Part shown: positions 21,985-32,147 of the stretch, piece after piece
Layout: each line of letters begins with the position of its first letter
How positions within the stretch are numbered: position 1 is the first letter of the stretch
NCBI GenBank assembly: GCA_022747635.1
Contig: JAKTNV010000007.1
Location: 8,001,997-8,065,996 of the forward strand
Direction of reading: 5' to 3'
Origin: Hetaerina americana
Taxonomy: Eukaryota > Arthropoda > Insecta > Odonata > Calopterygidae
DNA: 64,000 nt
Position numbers and translations under genes: made by a program
The notes under the pieces: generated by a model
What the model was told of the DNA's origin: nothing
Seen by the model: the letters and a program-made list of their open reading frames with translations, nothing else
The model's database searches: none

Positions 21985-22361
21985 TATGTAATCTACCCTG
22001 AGATCCGTGGGTCTTATATATCGCCAAGCGCCCCGATTCTTTAGCCAAGAGATGGCGTCAGGGGGCTGTTTCACCCACCAAAGGAGAAATAGACAATACA
22101 CAAGAGGAAAGGACAGTGGTTAGAATTCATACAACATCATACAGGAAAAGAACAGTGCGTTTCGTGGCACGCATAGCCAGAAGAAAGAGATGAGCCACAT
22201 TGGCCAAATACACATTCAAACACGAAATCCCGCCAAACGGCGAATAAATACTCATATATACAGAAACATATATAAGGAAAAGGGATAGGAACACGTATAA
22301 AGGACGAACACAATAGAGGTGGGGAAGGCGGAATCGAACGGATCACAAGAGTAAAAATATC

Positions 22362-22436
22362 TCCTCAACCGGGACTCGAACACCGGATCTTTCCACTTGC
22401 CGGGCGGATGCTCTTAACCACTTGAGCTATCGAGGA
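22362..22436 (-). other. tRNA-like sequence in 452-bp unit
   Basis: Identical to the copy at 21910-21984, exactly 452 bases further on. Confidence 0.7.
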
Positions 22437-23057
22437 TATGTAATCTACCCTGAGATCCGTGGGTCTTATATATCGCCAAGCGCCCCGATTCTTTAGCCAA
22501 GAGATGGCGTCAGGGGGCTGTTTCACCCACCAAAGGAGAAATAGACAATACACAAGAGGAAAGGACAGTGGTTAGAATTCATACAACATCATACAGGAAA
22601 AGAACAGTGCGTTTCGTGGCACGCATAGCCAGAAGAAAGAGATGAGCCACATTGGCCAAATACACATTCCCGGTTGAGGAGATATTTTTACTCTTGTGAT
22701 CCGTTCGATTCCGCCTTCCCCACCTCTATTGTGTTCGTCCTTTATACGTGTTCCTATCCCTTTTCCTTATATATGTTTCTGTATATATGAGTATTTATTC
22801 GCCGTTTGGCGGGATTTCGTGTTTGAATGTGTATTTGGCCAATGTGGCTCATCTCTTTCTTCTGGCTTTGCGTGCCACGAAACGCACTGTTCTTTTCCTG
22901 TATGATGTTGTATGAATTCTAACCACTGCCCTTTCCTCTTGTGTATTGTCTATTTCTCCTTTGGTGGGTGAAACAGCCCCCTGACGCCATCTCTTGGCTA
23001 AAGAATCGGGGCGCTTGGCGATATATAAGACCCACGGATCTCAGGGTAGATTACATA

Positions 23058-23132
23058 TCCTCGATAGCTCAAGTGGTTAAGACCATCCGCCCGGCAAGTG
23101 GAAAGATCCGGTGTTCGAGTCCCGGTTGAGGA
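23058..23132 (+). other. tRNA-like sequence in 452-bp unit, D-stem mutation
   Basis: Same 75-base fold in plus orientation, but base 23083 is C instead of G (GACC for GAGC), which breaks one D-stem pair. The downstream flank also lacks two bases of the usual GAGGAGATATT. Confidence 0.65.
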
Positions 23133-23509
23133 TATATTTTTACTCTTGTGATCCGTTCGATTCCGCCTTCCCCACCTCTATTGTGTTCGTCCTTTATACG
23201 TGTTCCTATCCCTTTTCCTTATATATGTTTCTGTATATATGAGTATTTATTCGCCGTTTGGCGGGATTTCGTGTTTGAATGTGTATTTGGCCAATGTGGC
23301 TCATCTCTTTCTTCTGGCTATGCGTGCCACGAAACGCACTGTTCTTTTCCTGTATGATGTTGTATGAATTCTAACCACTGTCCTTTCCTCTTGTGTATTG
23401 TCTATTTCTCCTTTGGTGGGTGAAACAGCCCCCTGACGCCATCTCTTGGCTAAAGAATCGGGGCGCTTGGCGATATATAAGACCCACGGATCTCAGGGTA
23501 GATTACATA

Positions 23510-23584
23510 TCCTCGATAGCTCAAGTGGTTAAGAGCATCCGCCCGGCAAGTGGAAAGATCCGGTGTTCGAGTCCCGGTTGAGGA
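23510..23584 (+). other. tRNA-like sequence in 452-bp unit
   Basis: Intact 75-base cloverleaf-like fold in plus orientation. Confidence 0.7.
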
Positions 23585-23961
23585 GATATTTTTACTCTTG
23601 TGATCCGTTCGATTCCGCCTTCCCCACCTCTATTGTGTTCGTCCTTTATACGTGTTCCTATCCCTTTTCCTTATATATGTTTCTGTATATATGAGTATTT
23701 ATTCGCCGTTTGGCGGGATTTCGTGTTTGAATGTGTATTTGGCCAATGTGGCTCATCTCTTTCTTCTGGCTATGCGTGCCACGAAACGCACTGTTCTTTT
23801 CCTGTATGATGTTGTATGAATTCTAACCACTGTCCTTTCCTCTTGTGTATTGTCTATTTCTCCTTTGGTGGGTGAAACAGCCCCCTGACGCCATCTCTTG
23901 GCTAAAGAATCGGGGCGCTTGGCGATATATAAGACCCACGGATCTCAGGGTAGATTACATA

Positions 23962-24036
23962 TCCTCGATAGCTCAAGTGGTTAAGAGCATCCGCCCGGCA
24001 AGTGGAAAGATCCGGTGTTCGAGTCCCGGTTGAGGA
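23962..24036 (+). other. tRNA-like sequence in 452-bp unit
   Basis: Intact 75-base cloverleaf-like fold in plus orientation, the last complete one before the mariner insertion. Confidence 0.7.
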
Positions 24037-24187
24037 GATATTTTTACTCTTGTGATCCGTTCGATTCCGCCTTCCCCACCTCTATTGTGTTCGTCCTTTA
24101 TACGTGTTCCTATCCCTTTTCCTTATATATGTTTCTGTATATATGAGTATTTATTCGCCGTTTGGCGGGATTTCGTGTTTGAATGTA

Positions 24188-24940
24188 CGAGGGTCATCCG
24201 GAAAGTAGTACCCGTTCGTGAAATAAAGACACAAAAGTAAATATTAACAAACATAAAAAATTTTATTTGAAAGAGGATACTTTAAACTACTTCTCAACAT
24301 AATCTCCAAGCAAATTAAGGCATTTGTCATAACGTGTGACAAGTTTCTGTATTCCTGCTGCATAGTCCTTCGCCGCCAGCTCATTGAGATACGCGAGGGA
24401 CCCATCTTGCACAAATTTTTGCATAATGCAGATGGTGTTTAACAATTTCATGAACAATTGTTCGAGAAACATTGGGAAAATGCTCACAGATGTCATCAAT
24501 TGTGACGCGCCGATCGTTCCTCACGAATTCGTCAACTGAGCTCACCAGTTGGTCTGTAATGACAGACGGTCTCTCCGAACGCTCATCGTCGTGTGTGTTC
24601 CCCCTCCCCATGTTGAAGTTGCGACACCACCGCCGAACAGACGACTCGTCCATTACATTGTCTCCATACACCTCCTTTAATTGGCGATGAATATCACATG
24701 GGCGAACGTTTCTTGCATTGAGGAATTTAATCACTGCCCTCACTTCACAACTGGCGGCGTTCTCAATTTTTTTAAACATTGTAAACAATCACAGAAACAA
24801 CACAGGCAATGCTAGCGTCACGCAACTTGGCTCAGAGAAGGCAGACAAGCCACTGAAGCTATCTGACCTCGTCCAGCGGCTACTCGCGTCGTCAGCACTT
24901 CATGCGGCACGAACGGGTACTACTTTCCGGATGACCCTCG
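24188..24940 (-). mobile_element. Non-autonomous mariner with perfect inverted repeats (family E)
   Basis: Both ends carry the same 33-base inverted repeat without a mismatch (starting CGAGGGTCATCCGGAAAGTA). A TA lies on each side (24186-24187 and 24941-24942), the expected target duplication. At 753 bases it is a little over half a full mariner. The coding relic runs on the minus strand. The perfect repeats and open N-terminal frame make it the youngest-looking transposon in the window. It sits at the right edge of the 452-bp array. Confidence 0.9.
24381..24788 (-). CDS. Mariner transposase N-terminal (DNA-binding) fragment, 135 codons
   Basis: Open from MFTMFKKIENAASCEVRAVI through VRPCDIHRQLKEVYGDNVMD, SSVRRWCRNFNMGRGNTHDD and VRNDRRVTIDDICEHFPNVS to ICARWVPR. 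This is the complete bipartite helix-turn-helix region that binds mariner inverted repeats, with no stop. Directly after WVPR the frame changes, and the residual C-terminus of the transposase follows in another frame (AKDYAAGIQKLVTRYDKCLN, then LLGDYVEK, ending at 24287). The whole catalytic domain between them is deleted. If expressed, it would be a DNA-binding protein without cutting activity. Confidence 0.75.
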   Translation of the reverse strand: MFTMFKKIENAASCEVRAVIKFLNARNVRPCDIHRQLKEVYGDNVMDESSVRRWCRNFNMGRGNTHDDERSERPSVITDQLVSSVDEFVRNDRRVTIDDICEHFPNVSRTIVHEIVKHHLHYAKICARWVPRVSQ

Positions 24941-25011
24941 TATATATATGCTTTCGTAGACGTAACACGGAAGTGCCGAATAGTACAATACACAGTAACA
25001 CACAATATAGA

Positions 25012-25177
25012 AACACAAAAAAGAAGAACACTCACACGTTATTTCTTGATATTTCGACGGAAACAATCCGTCTTCATCTGAAGATATAGAAGTAATGACT
25101 CATATATCTTCAGATGAAGACGGATTGTTTCCGTCGAAATATCAAGAAATAACGTGTGAGTGTTCTTCTTTTTTTGT

Positions 25178-25180
<3 letters not shown>
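25012..25180 (+). mobile_element. Foldback element with hammerhead-like cores in both arms (copy 3)
   Basis: Arms 25012-25087 and 25103-25180 are almost perfect reverse complements of about 76 bases, with only about 15 bases between them. Each arm carries the same hammerhead-like motif, the left on the minus strand and the right on the plus strand. A TA repeat starts at the outer end of the right arm. Nothing here is coding. Confidence 0.85.
25107..25147 (+). ncRNA. Hammerhead-like ribozyme motif (copy 3, right arm)
   Basis: TCTT (stem I), CAGATGA, one base, stem II GACGG/CCGTC with loop ATTGTTT, GAAA (25136-25139), stem III A-T/A-T without a loop, C at 25143 in the cleavage position (AUC), and AAGA pairing back to TCTT. 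The core has A instead of U at position 4 of CUGANGA, which normally harms catalysis. The left arm has the same change, so the mutation predates, or was copied with, the palindrome. Confidence 0.5.
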
Positions 25181-25241
<61 letters not shown>

Positions 25242-25259
25242 TTATATATATATATATAA
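25181..25259. repeat. (TA)n microsatellite
   Basis: TA units with a TTTATTTA interruption, starting where the foldback arm ends. Confidence 0.95.
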
Positions 25260-25450
25260 CTGACACTTAGATGGAGCAACAGAACCCAAAAATATAAATA
25301 GAAAACACGGAAAAGGCCACACAGAAAGTTGGAGCTTTCAGTCTTCTTAGGCTTTCTTAAAAAATATATGTATGTATATATATATAAATCCCCACACACA
25401 CACATATATATGTACACACACACGACACACACACATATATATGTGTGTGT
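25260..25450 (-). mobile_element. Possible decayed hammerhead-family fragment with CA/TA repeats
   Basis: On the minus strand, CTAAGAAGACTGAAAGCTCC then AACTTTCTGTGTGGCC resembles the sister elements after loss of the GAAA box. CA and TA repeats follow (25370-25445). Weak, based on position and word order only. Confidence 0.25.
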
Positions 25451-25884
25451 ATGTCGATTTGTTTACTCCTTACGATATCAGAGGTAGCAGCCCTGCGTTA
25501 TCTTAGATTTTTCAAGTGGAAATTGAATAGATGTCTTCCAAGCAATCGATGATCAGGAGAAGAAAATAATGTTTGATTGGTTTTCCTTGGCCTGCCTTAT
25601 AATTAAAATTCGTGTCACTCTAAGGATAAATATTCTAAACATTTATTGACAACCAGTCCGCGTTAAAAACGTAAGGATATAGCCATAAATACCTAACATA
25701 TCTTCATTTCAAGGAGAGGGTTAAAAACAATTATAATGTTATTTTACATTATAATATTATATTTCAGAGCATTATTTAATATTATTCCATCCTTATTCGA
25801 TTTTAAATCATCAAAATACGCCTCGTGGAATACTAGTGTAAGCGTCCATTATGGCCTCCAGACTTTTCGTTTTTGTATACTGGT

Positions 25885-25985
25885 AGAGAGGGGCGGGGGT
25901 AGACCAGCGTAACGTGCCTGCCTGTGGAGACGAAGGTCGCAGGTTCGATTCCTTTGACCGGCGAAAATTATTTAAAAAAATTCTA
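25885..25985 (+). mobile_element. tRNA-like SINE head (family 3)
   Basis: TAGACCAGCGTAACGTGCC fits box A, and GCAGGTTCGATTCC about 30 bases later fits box B. An A/T-rich stretch follows. This is the only copy in the window. Confidence 0.45.
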
Positions 25986-26139
25986 AGCTGAAAAATAAAA
26001 AAAGTTTTTCATTTTTTCTTAGAAAAAATATGTTAATGGTTTTTCGGAACGAGAAACCCACGCATTAAAAGAAAAAAACGCAATAATGATATTTCGGAAC
26101 GAGACAACGAAAAAAATAGATTCCTACTTTAAAGCTACC

Positions 26140-26360
26140 CTGAATCCCAACATGGTGAAAGGCAGCAGCTTCACCATTAGGCACTGGTGGCGCACACCGA
26201 GAGGGTCGGCCCGGCATCAGCTGCCGCAGCTGCGGGCGAGAGTGGGTACGGTACGGCCGCAGAACTGCGATGTGGAAGGCAACGGGAAACCACCACATTA
26301 TTTATTCTCCCTAGAATATGCAGCCTTGCCTTGCATTCACATAGAGTAGAATGGAAAGAT
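26140..26360 (+). mobile_element. Interspersed repeat, probably LINE 5' region
   Basis: Contains AACTGCGATGTGGAAGGCAA and CGGGAAACCACCAC, words I associate with the leader of insect LINE or SINE-like repeats, in a patch more GC-rich than its flanks. Not matched elsewhere in the window. Open frames here have no domain. Confidence 0.35.
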
Positions 26361-26399
26361 ATGGGCTGCGGAAAGCTAATCCTAAGATTGAAATACTGA

Positions 26400-28370
26400 T
26401 ACTAGTAGAGAGTAAAAATGTCGGAAATGAGCGCTAACGAAAGCAGTTCCACGCGGCAATCGTCGGCGTCCTCTCGCATGAGGTGCCGCCGCCATCTCAG
26501 GTTAATCGCGCTGTGCTTTGTTAAACTGCGCTCGTGGGTGAAATCCCAAAAGGAAGTATATTCACTTACAATATTCCGCGGAAGTCTGCACAGGAAAAGA
26601 AAGAAGAATGATTCAAACCTCTGAAGAGGAAAACGCGATGTTCCCCAGTGATCACATTTTGAGTGTCCTTATTCAGGGGTGGCAGCCGTCAATGCAGGGA
26701 AAAGGGGGAGAATCAAGCAGGAAGGATTCTTATTCTGGCGCCAGTTGGGTTCCACGTCGTCAACTTACACCACACCCTTCTTTTTTCTATTTGTAAACCG
26801 GATTGGAACGATGGTGGTAAAATATAAATAAAATAAATAGTTTTATATTTATTTATTCTTATACATATTTTAACGATGCAAAGCGAAGCAATGTGAAGGG
26901 AAGAGTGGAGAGCTAAAATATCAAACGAACCTTAGGATACTGATGACAATGGGTGGCGATGCTCACGTTAAGGAGGTCACGCGTGGTTTATAAGGCATAC
27001 GCGGAGGTCACATTACGTGCAGTACAGTGGGCAAAGTTAAACAGTAGAGTCGGAGAGCAGGAAATAGAGCGGGATTGAGCGAAATTTCGTAAAGAACGAG
27101 AAATTTGTCCAACCAAGTATTTACTATTGAAGGGAGTTGATGAAAATGAAAGGTATGGAGAGAAAATTTGTGAAAACTTTGATTTGGAATTTGGTTTGTA
27201 CAAAAATCGAGATAATCTGACTGTGAACAGACTCACAGATCGAGAAATAACCCTGAAACTATGTAGAGAGGAGCTCTAACTCTTAAATAAATACTGACCT
27301 AGTCAACTGAATGTGCTGATTTTATGTTATCTAGATAAACCTATTTTTTCCTAGAGTGATCCTCCAGGACTATCATGGTTGTAATAGGGATAATTATAGT
27401 AACTTTTATTATAACTAATTTTTCAAAGGCACGGACGAAAGAGTCAAAGGTACTCACACATTGGACCGATTCCATTAATTTAACGTTGGATAGTCATCTG
27501 ACTTAAAACATGTTCTTAATTTCTCATAGAAGTACTTGTATAATATGAAGGTTAAAATTTCAGAAATTAACGGTACTTTGAAATCATGATGACAACAAGG
27601 GAAATATGTTTCATGCGTGCAAAGCAGCAAACTCAATCGAATTTACTCGTAGTAGTCATCATGGTTTTTACCAACATTAAACGACACATTGCCATGTCAT
27701 ATTAAACAAATATATTCAGGCAGCATGTATGCAGTACACAAGAAAGCAACAAATGTTAGCATCAAAAATATCTCATGAATGCGAAAGGCTGTCTTCCGCC
27801 TCCGTTAAGTGATTGGCTGTGGCATTGGTGCGCCTCTGTCAGTTATGAGGATGACGACGATGCTAGGCGAAGAACCACTTCTTCAATGCCAACCTGCAAA
27901 TTATTAGCTGGGCACATATGCACTTGCATTTCCGTTACCTTAACATGCCCAGCAGATCGTTCCAGTTTTCTTGAGATACAATATCAAAGCTCTCGCATAT
28001 AGTTATATCAAAGTGTTTAAACTTGAAAGTGGCGTTTTTCATTTCGACGTGGTGATTTGACTCCAAACAATCTGTAATCTATATGACTCGCATACCACGG
28101 TGGATTTCGCAGTACAGTATAGACATGAAGTTATTGCTAGCTCATCCAACCACATTTTTTCGAAATTTTTCCGAAATTTGTTTAATAAAAAATATATGGA
28201 AACCTGCCTCCACAAACAATTTTGAAGTTTTTACTCGTCCACCACTCTTTATGGTTCAATCTCCCTTCCGTCCCATCGTTGGCAAGGACCCTCCTGCTTT
28301 CCTGGTATAAGAAGCCATTATCCAACACTAATATCGAGTATTTCTGGAATATTAAATGAAGTCAGTTTTC
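26400..28370. other. Stretch with no recognised feature
   Basis: Mostly AT-rich. 26420-26800 has open frames rich in Ser/Arg without motifs. No shared repeat noticed. Confidence 0.35.
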
Positions 28371-28720
28371 GGGGATCGGAATGGTGCGGTGGCTAACGTA
28401 CGGGTTTCCCACCGTGAGGGCCAGGGTTCAAATCTTGGAGGCGGGAGATATTTTTCAGTGGTATCCCAATGGTGGTGTAGGGATACCACTCTCATGTAGG
28501 GATACCACTCTCCCAGTGGTATCCCTACATGGGGTCTTTTGAGGAGAGCACTTTGAGTTAGTACGACGTCGGATGGGACGTTAAACTGCGGACCCTTTGG
28601 CGCCTTGCGTCAAGAGTAGGTTAATGCCGATGGAGGGTTTCTCTCCACCCTTTATCCTTTCCCATCCATACCTAATGGCGCAAATGACCTTAGCTGTCGG
28701 TCGCCTCCTCTAAAAACTAC
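28371..28720 (+). mobile_element. tRNA-derived SINE, family 1, with internal hairpin duplication
   Basis: Head with TGGTGCGGTGGCTAACG (box A) and GGGTTCAAATCTTGG (box B), and the family body to the end. Compared with the copy at 5484 it has about 45 extra bases at 28470-28530. There GGATACCACT and its reverse complement AGTGGTATCC alternate around a duplicated TGTAGGGATACCACTCTC. Confidence 0.8.
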
Positions 28721-30140
28721 AATGACTGACTAAATCAGTTTTCTCACCAGCTCTGTTATAATTTTCCTAAACTTCATCATCGTCGTCCAATGCAAAGGAA
28801 GAATTGGAGTGTTCCTTCGTCAAATTCAGGGTGAATAATATAACGAAGTGACATCACCAAGGGAGCCTTCTGTTTGATTCTCAGGCCAGCAAGCCAGTGG
28901 CGTACTTTTATCGTACTATGCAATGCTTGACCAAAATCGATCCGTGTATCGTCAATGTAAACATTTTGTCCTTCTCGATATTTTTAGTCTTCTTAAATAG
29001 TTCTGACGAGTTTGTTGCCCATTCGATCGTAAACGAATTCAATGTCAGTCAGGAAGCGCTGTACATAATTGTCTTATCGAAATTGGGTTAAAGTTGCCAT
29101 TGCAAGGGTCACTGCCATTCACCGCTTCACGATTCCTTCCCCTTGTCTCCGCCTCTTCCTCTCAAACACACACGATCACGCGACCGCTCGGGGAATTCCG
29201 CCGAATTTTCCCGAGTCTTTCATCGAACGACATTTAATAGTTTTCTCTCTAAGTTTATTCTTAATTATAGGTCTAAGATACGCTTTTTATCAAGTGACCA
29301 CCTTTTGCCTTCCATAGTTAGCAATTTTAGGCTACAAAGTTGTCATAGAACTAATTATAGAAACTGTCGTTGCACCGAGTAATCTGTGAGGAATTTTTCA
29401 CAATTTTTTTCAGATAAGATAAAACGCAATTAGCTGACAATCGCCTGAACAAGGTAATTGCTGGGAAAACCGCGATTTCCACAAGAATAAAAGAAAATAT
29501 TTTTAAATAGCTCATTTATCATTATACTGAAAAATAAATATCACCAATCGTTTTGACGTTTGCTTTTTTTCTAGAATTAAGAAAAAACGCATCTTGGTCT
29601 ATTTTTTGCTACTGTTAGCAACACTGCACTGGCCGCATTGAAGGGAATTACATGGGGAGCGAATCTCTACGAAAGTGCACAACGCCTTCTAAATGTGGAA
29701 TGTAGTTTCAGAGATAGGCGTGGATTGGAAATTTCTGAGATGAACAGATAAAATGAAATGGGTATAAGCGAACGGAAGGTTGCTGGGTGAAATTCCGAAA
29801 CTCCGGAAAAGTGGATCCAGGTATTCCATTTGGAGGCAATAGAATGTTGCGATACGAAGGAAGTATTTTGGGTTACGCGAGGCTAAGGCATGAAGAGATA
29901 AGGAATCACATAGGACGGCTAGATGGGGAGTAGGGAGTGTGTGGAACTGAGAAGTGATTTAATTTCATGAAGACGGTTGAATATTAAACACTAATTACTG
30001 GTAGAAGTTTAAGTTCCTTGGAAGACAGCGTCAATGTCTATTAATTTTCAGCTATCATATAAAAACTACACACCGCGATTCTATCCAGTAAACCACTCAT
30101 TGAAAAACATGAAATAAAAGAAATTTTCAATCAGAGACTT
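28721..30140. other. Stretch with no recognised gene
   Basis: No motif-bearing frame. A weak possible RTE tail (HEEIRNHIGRLDGE-like words near 29893-29935) is the only hint. Confidence 0.3.
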
Positions 30141-30149
30141 CACCTACCC

Positions 30150-30345
30150 GAGAAATATTGGGCACGCTACTGTTGGCTGACGACATAGCACACGTAATGA
30201 CGGCATAGCACACGTAATGACGGCATGGAGGAAAGCGCATCTGATCAGGCTGTTTATCTCCACGAAAGAAATTATGAAGAAATGGATTATAAATATTGAC
30301 GTAAAAGAAACGAAAATTTTGTTCGGTGGAAGGGGTACAAGTATT
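30150..30345 (+). pseudogene. RTE-like reverse transcriptase catalytic-motif relic
   Basis: The frame GTLLLADDIAHVM at about 30162-30200 matches the 'LLFADDIAL' catalytic box of LINE reverse transcriptases, with both aspartates kept. A further frame reads IINIDVKETKILFGG, as in 'INxxKTKxL' downstream of that box. A 20-base tandem duplication (ACATAGCACACGTAATGACG repeated) lies between them and shifts the frame. Confidence 0.55.
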
Positions 30346-30349
30346 ATTT

Positions 30350-31200
30350 CTTTTGTCATTGCTGTATCCTGAATAGAAATGTAAAAATTACTAAAAGTAC
30401 ACAAAGCACAAGAAGTAACGATGGATGATGTTTCTCACATAACGCGTTTAAGGTGAAAGTTAAAGTCACAGAATATGATTGGTGATATAATTCTGGGGGA
30501 GAATTGGAACCAGTCGATTTGGAGCCAAGAATTGCAGAATCGAACCCCCGGTAGGCATAATTCATCTTGGAAGCGGGGTAGGTGCTGGGAAGGAGTGTTT
30601 GCTCGTTGTCACGCGTAGCTTCTTCCGCATCTGATTTCCATTTACTTACATTCCTTGGAAATGGACGATAGTTAAGCTCGTTTAAAATTGCGTCGTAATC
30701 AAAATTCGGTCGCCTTAGGTCATAGGCCGCCCCACCCCTTATCAATCAAGGTGCTTTTTTACTTTCCTTCTAAGCGATCAAGGTAGAAAGGTGGTCATTC
30801 ACACTATTCGTTTCATGGATTGGCCTCAGTTTTTCGTATCAACGCAATAATTTCAGTATAAAAAACATTTGCCTTGACCAGGTTCCCGGTCAATACGAAT
30901 GATTTTTACACGCTGAAATCGTTGCTTTGAAAGGCATTTTAGCGGATGAATCCGTCATCAAGTTACTGTCGTGGCATCTCCCGCAGTTTCATGGAATTAG
31001 TTTGATTCCTCAGTTGGATTTTTTTAATTTTTCGTTGCTTGAATCTTTATCCAGAAGGCCTTTTCCAAACTTCGTCCATTGCTCAAATTGAATACTGCGT
31101 TAGTACTGCGCTACTCATTCTTCCTTTGTTTTTGTGGATGTTCGCCAAATCTGGTTTTTTTCCATTCGTGATATTACGAGTATTACGTATCGTAAAATGG
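30350..31200. other. Stretch with no recognised feature
   Basis: No gene or repeat that I can support. Confidence 0.35.
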
Positions 31201-31760
31201 CGGCGAATATTTGAGGAACAGCGGGTGTGTGTTACTCGTTTTGCGTTGAATTTGTCAGAACTGCGGTGGGAGCTCGCACGGAATGGCGAAGGGAGCGTTT
31301 GGCCACGACGCACGATTCGCGTTCGACGCTGGTATTCCACAAACATCGAATGCCTGGGAACCGGTCGACCTTCACGTGGTGCACGGCCACATGGAAGGAA
31401 GGAGGGCGGGCAGAGATGGGGGGGAACCCCTCGCGGCCGTCGCGTCAACTAGGGGACGAATCTCGGGGGGGGGGGGGGGGGGGCTCCCCGATTCGATGGG
31501 GCGTGGCGATCCGGAAGCAGTTCCTCCGGCGGTCGGACTCGCAGTATTTCTGTGTGTTGGCGGGTTTGACCGTCGTCTGGGAGAGAGTAATCCGATATGA
31601 CTGACACCAGGGCTTCCGGGGTTACTCCCGCGTTGATCCATCTTGCTGGACTACGGTTTCGCTGTGACAGGAGCGAAACTGACACCCATCCAGATTGGAC
31701 AACACGGAAGTAACCAGAAAACACTCGTGTCTTATGTACGTACATCCCCGATGAAGACTT
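31200..31760. promoter_or_regulatory. CpG-rich island-like stretch with a G run
   Basis: Strongly GC-rich with many CG dinucleotides, and AT-rich on both sides. It includes 19 consecutive G at 31465-31483. Overlapping open frames on both strands are expected from the composition and show no domain. Possibly a promoter. Neither direction nor gene can be fixed. Confidence 0.3.
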
Positions 31761-32147
31761 ATATACACATAACTTTCTCGACTTTTTTTCAACCTTAGGA
31801 GAAGGAGGACATTTTGGGGAAAATATTTTGGGAGTAGCCTACATTATGCCTATATTATGTGCCTGGGCGACTCGGGAATCACCGACGAGAGAGACGACGT
31901 CCCATTGAAGTTTCGTGAGGAGTTCGAGCTGAGAGTAGGACGTCTAGCGTGCAGTCGAAACATGAGAAGAGATTCGAAGGCAGCCCCTGAAGATCGTCCC
32001 AAAACAGAGCGGGGAAGAGCAGGGTCATCCAGATCGATACGTTTCTAGTGAAGAGCAGCATCGTCTATCGCATTTCGAACCTTTTTTCTTTACACCGAGG
32101 AGTAGATCACGAAAAGTGGAGATATTTCAATCGATCACCATTTGCAT

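Larger units (their letters stand above)
21815..22668 (-). repeat. Left half of 452-bp array (two units, minus orientation)
   Basis: Two head-to-tail units with an exact period of 452 bases; for example the tRNA-like parts start at 21910 and 22362. The units are nearly identical. The left edge begins within a unit, next to a TA repeat. The right edge stops at 22668, where the sequence switches to the opposite orientation. Confidence 0.9.
22669..24185 (+). repeat. Right half of 452-bp array (about 3.4 units, plus orientation)
   Basis: Begins at 22669 with the last 12 bases of the tRNA-like part and continues with units repeating every 452 bases (tRNA-like parts at 23058, 23510 and 23962). The fourth body is cut at 24185 by a mariner insertion. 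The first unit differs from the next two at several bases, among them one that breaks the D stem, so the inner unit is the most diverged. The 62- and 69-codon frames repeated through the array are by-products of the repetition. Confidence 0.9.

Noticed and set aside
22941..24033. Repeated 62- and 69-codon open frames in the 452-bp array
   Set aside because: They recur only because the unit repeats, cross the tRNA-like sequence, have no motif and no conserved start context. The same frames in both orientations add nothing beyond the repeat.
23058..24036. Functional Ala-tRNA gene cluster
   Set aside because: Position 33 is C and the T stem has an extra base. These are unusual for a working tRNA, so a tRNA-like label is safer.
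21815..24185. CRISPR-like array
   Set aside because: The repeats are 452 bases long and contiguous, with no unique spacers, and the window is eukaryotic.
26942..26975. CTGATGA as another hammerhead
   Set aside because: No GAAA box or stem II partner at the right distance and no foldback around it.
27000..27240. Minus-strand 82-codon frame and plus-strand VKTLIWN word resembling a LINE
   Set aside because: A single short word match without neighbouring LINE blocks. Not enough to call.
28035..28075. TTTCGACG near 28040 as a hammerhead remnant
   Set aside because: The complement shows no CTGANGA-like box upstream and no stem II.
31039..31640. Overlapping frames of 90-137 codons in the CpG-rich stretch
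   Set aside because: They occur in several frames on both strands at once, as expected of GC-rich DNA with few stops, and depend on the length of the G19 run.
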